From: CBDUXZ01 sp965371325 [NCBI: uncultured bacterium]
Lineage (GTDB): Bacteria > JAUYMQ01
Direction: 5' to 3'
Assembly (NCBI GenBank): GCA_965371325.1
Contig: CBDUXZ010000107.1
Location: 1-6,644 of the forward strand
Length of the DNA: 6,644 bases
Shown: in pieces, positions 6,105-6,644 of the stretch
How positions within the stretch are numbered: the stretch's first letter is position 1
How the letters are laid out: each line of letters begins with the position of its first letter
Translations under genes and position numbers: made by a program
Notes under the pieces: generated by a model
What the model was told of the DNA's origin: nothing
Database searches by the model: none
The model's input: only the letters and a program-made list of their open reading frames with translations

Positions 6105-6356
6105 ATGCTGTTAGCAACTCGTATGAACGAACTCTCGCCCGGTGAGCGCCTGCTGATTGCAGTTAAGCGCTCGAAACTTCGCCACAAGGACGTAGCCAAG
6201 CGAGCGCGCATGCACCATGTGCGACTCAGTCAGTTAATCAATCATGAGCGCTTGATGTTTGCTCCGCGACCATTGTCCTGCGGGGAACGCCGCAGACTGG
6301 CGCGCGTGCTGAAGGTTAAGGCCGAAAGTCTGTTCGGCGAGGAGAAGGTGGCCTAA
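6105..6356 (+). CDS. Small XRE/Cro-like helix-turn-helix DNA-binding protein
   Basis: An 83-residue basic protein. Residues about 14-77 fit the Cro/C1 helix-turn-helix layout. ERLLIAVKRSKLRH would be helix 1, KDVAKRARM (28-36) helix 2, and HHVRLSQLIN (37-46) the recognition helix, with the usual LSQLINHER ending. RRRLARVLKVKAESLF (62-77) is the closing helix and LF tail seen in many XRE proteins. There is no partner domain, so it is probably a small phage- or element-type regulator binding an operator, plausibly its own upstream region. The ATG is fixed by AAGGAGG at 6093-6099. The gene ends 6 nt before the next start, so the two form an operon. Family assignment is by pattern only, and the specific role (repressor, Cro-like switch or accessory factor) is inferred. 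Confidence 0.75.
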   Translation: MLLATRMNELSPGERLLIAVKRSKLRHKDVAKRARMHHVRLSQLINHERLMFAPRPLSCGERRRLARVLKVKAESLFGEEKVA

Positions 6357-6362
6357 GGCCCA

Positions 6363-6617
6363 ATGTTTGTTGATCATCAGAAGGGCGAGGCCCTTCTAAC
6401 CCTCCACGAGGCAGCGCAGGATCTCCGGATCTCCACGCGCACCCTCCAACGGTTGGTGCTCGCGGGCGCCATAGTGCCTACGCACATTAGCCCCCAAAGG
6501 CCCTTCTTCCCTCGCGGAGAAATCGAAAGATACAAGCGCGAGGGATGTCTACCGGCCCAGCGCCGTGACGAAAAGTTGAAACACATCGACCGGAAACTAG
6601 GGGAGGTAAAAAACTAA
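6363..6617 (+). CDS. HTH_17 (MerR/excisionase-like) DNA-binding protein
   Basis: An 84-residue protein whose first 60 residues match the compact winged helix-turn-helix of the HTH_17/excisionase family. LLTLHEAAQDLRIS (11-24) is the helix-turn, TRTLQRLVLAGAI (25-37) the recognition helix, and the wing follows. FFPRGEIERYKRE (48-60) corresponds to the usual R-F-x-x-x-E-I-E-R-Y segment. The remaining tail is basic and charged (RRDEKLKHIDRK). Such proteins bend DNA at attachment sites to direct excision (Xis) or act as small regulators. Position 6 nt after the XRE-like gene suggests translational coupling; AAGG at 6355-6358 overlaps the previous stop and may serve as ribosome binding site. No integrase follows within the 27 bp left in the window, so the excisionase role is an inference from family and context. 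Confidence 0.75.
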   Translation: MFVDHQKGEALLTLHEAAQDLRISTRTLQRLVLAGAIVPTHISPQRPFFPRGEIERYKREGCLPAQRRDEKLKHIDRKLGEVKN

Positions 6618-6644
6618 ACCCAAACGCACGAAGCGCCGGGCCCT

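Larger units (their letters stand above)
5567..6644. mobile_element. Putative integrated element, left boundary at the tRNA-Arg gene (right end outside window)
   Basis: Three things point to foreign DNA starting in the anticodon arm of the tRNA. The tRNA loses its 3' half there. Composition changes, with 35 of 80 bases G or C at 5881-5960 in a GC-rich contig. The first genes to the right are an XRE-like regulator and a HTH_17 excisionase-like protein, a pairing typical of phages, satellites and integrative elements. tRNA genes are classic targets of tyrosine integrases, and the anticodon loop is one known sub-location. No integrase, transposase or second attachment site is within the window, and the tRNA is not regenerated as it usually is, so the call is inferential. 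Deletion, recombination between elements, or an assembly join are alternatives. Confidence 0.5.

Noticed and set aside
6539-6545. CGAGGGA resembling the missing 3' acceptor strand
   Set aside because: It lies inside the HTH_17 gene with no T-arm before it.
6618-6644. GC-rich end of the window as a terminator or next gene start
   Set aside because: Too little sequence to see a complete stem, a T-run or a start codon.

Overview
The window looks like a chromosomal stretch of a GC-rich Gram-negative bacterium, followed on the right by what appears to be the edge of an inserted element. Two proteins begin with lipoprotein-type signal peptides, which fits an outer-membrane organism. The sulfatase-superfamily protein and the TPR lipoprotein resemble types common in Myxococcota, Desulfobacterota and related uncultured lineages. 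This placement is a guess from protein style; no marker gene here fixes the taxon.

Left block (1-2653): the C-terminal half of adenine phosphoribosyltransferase is followed after 6 nt by an RluA-family pseudouridine synthase, probably in one transcription unit. A nine-repeat TPR lipoprotein gene converges from the right and overlaps the synthase gene by 40 bp at the 3' ends. It has a convincing TTGACA-type promoter and a strong ribosome binding site at a GTG start.

Middle block (2654-5472): a divergent intergenic region leads into a ROK-family sugar kinase with a TTG start. A 110-bp gap holding a perfect 9-bp inverted repeat precedes a predicted lipoprotein of the sulfatase/alkaline phosphatase superfamily, whose nucleophile position is Thr rather than Cys or Ser. 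These are ordinary housekeeping or envelope genes with no clear common pathway.

Right block (5473-6644): a tRNA-Arg(CCU) gene with a plausible promoter begins at 5524. It is recognisable only through the anticodon loop and part of the 3' anticodon stem; no T-arm or 3' acceptor strand follows. About 540 bp of non-coding, partly AT-richer DNA with short repeats and palindromes comes next. Then come two tightly spaced small genes: an XRE/Cro-like helix-turn-helix protein with an AAGGAGG ribosome binding site, and a HTH_17 (MerR/excisionase-like) protein. A tRNA gene broken at the anticodon stem-loop, a composition shift and a repressor-like plus excisionase-like pair together suggest the left boundary of an integrated element running past the right edge of the window. 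No integrase or cargo gene is visible, so the element's type and function cannot be determined here.
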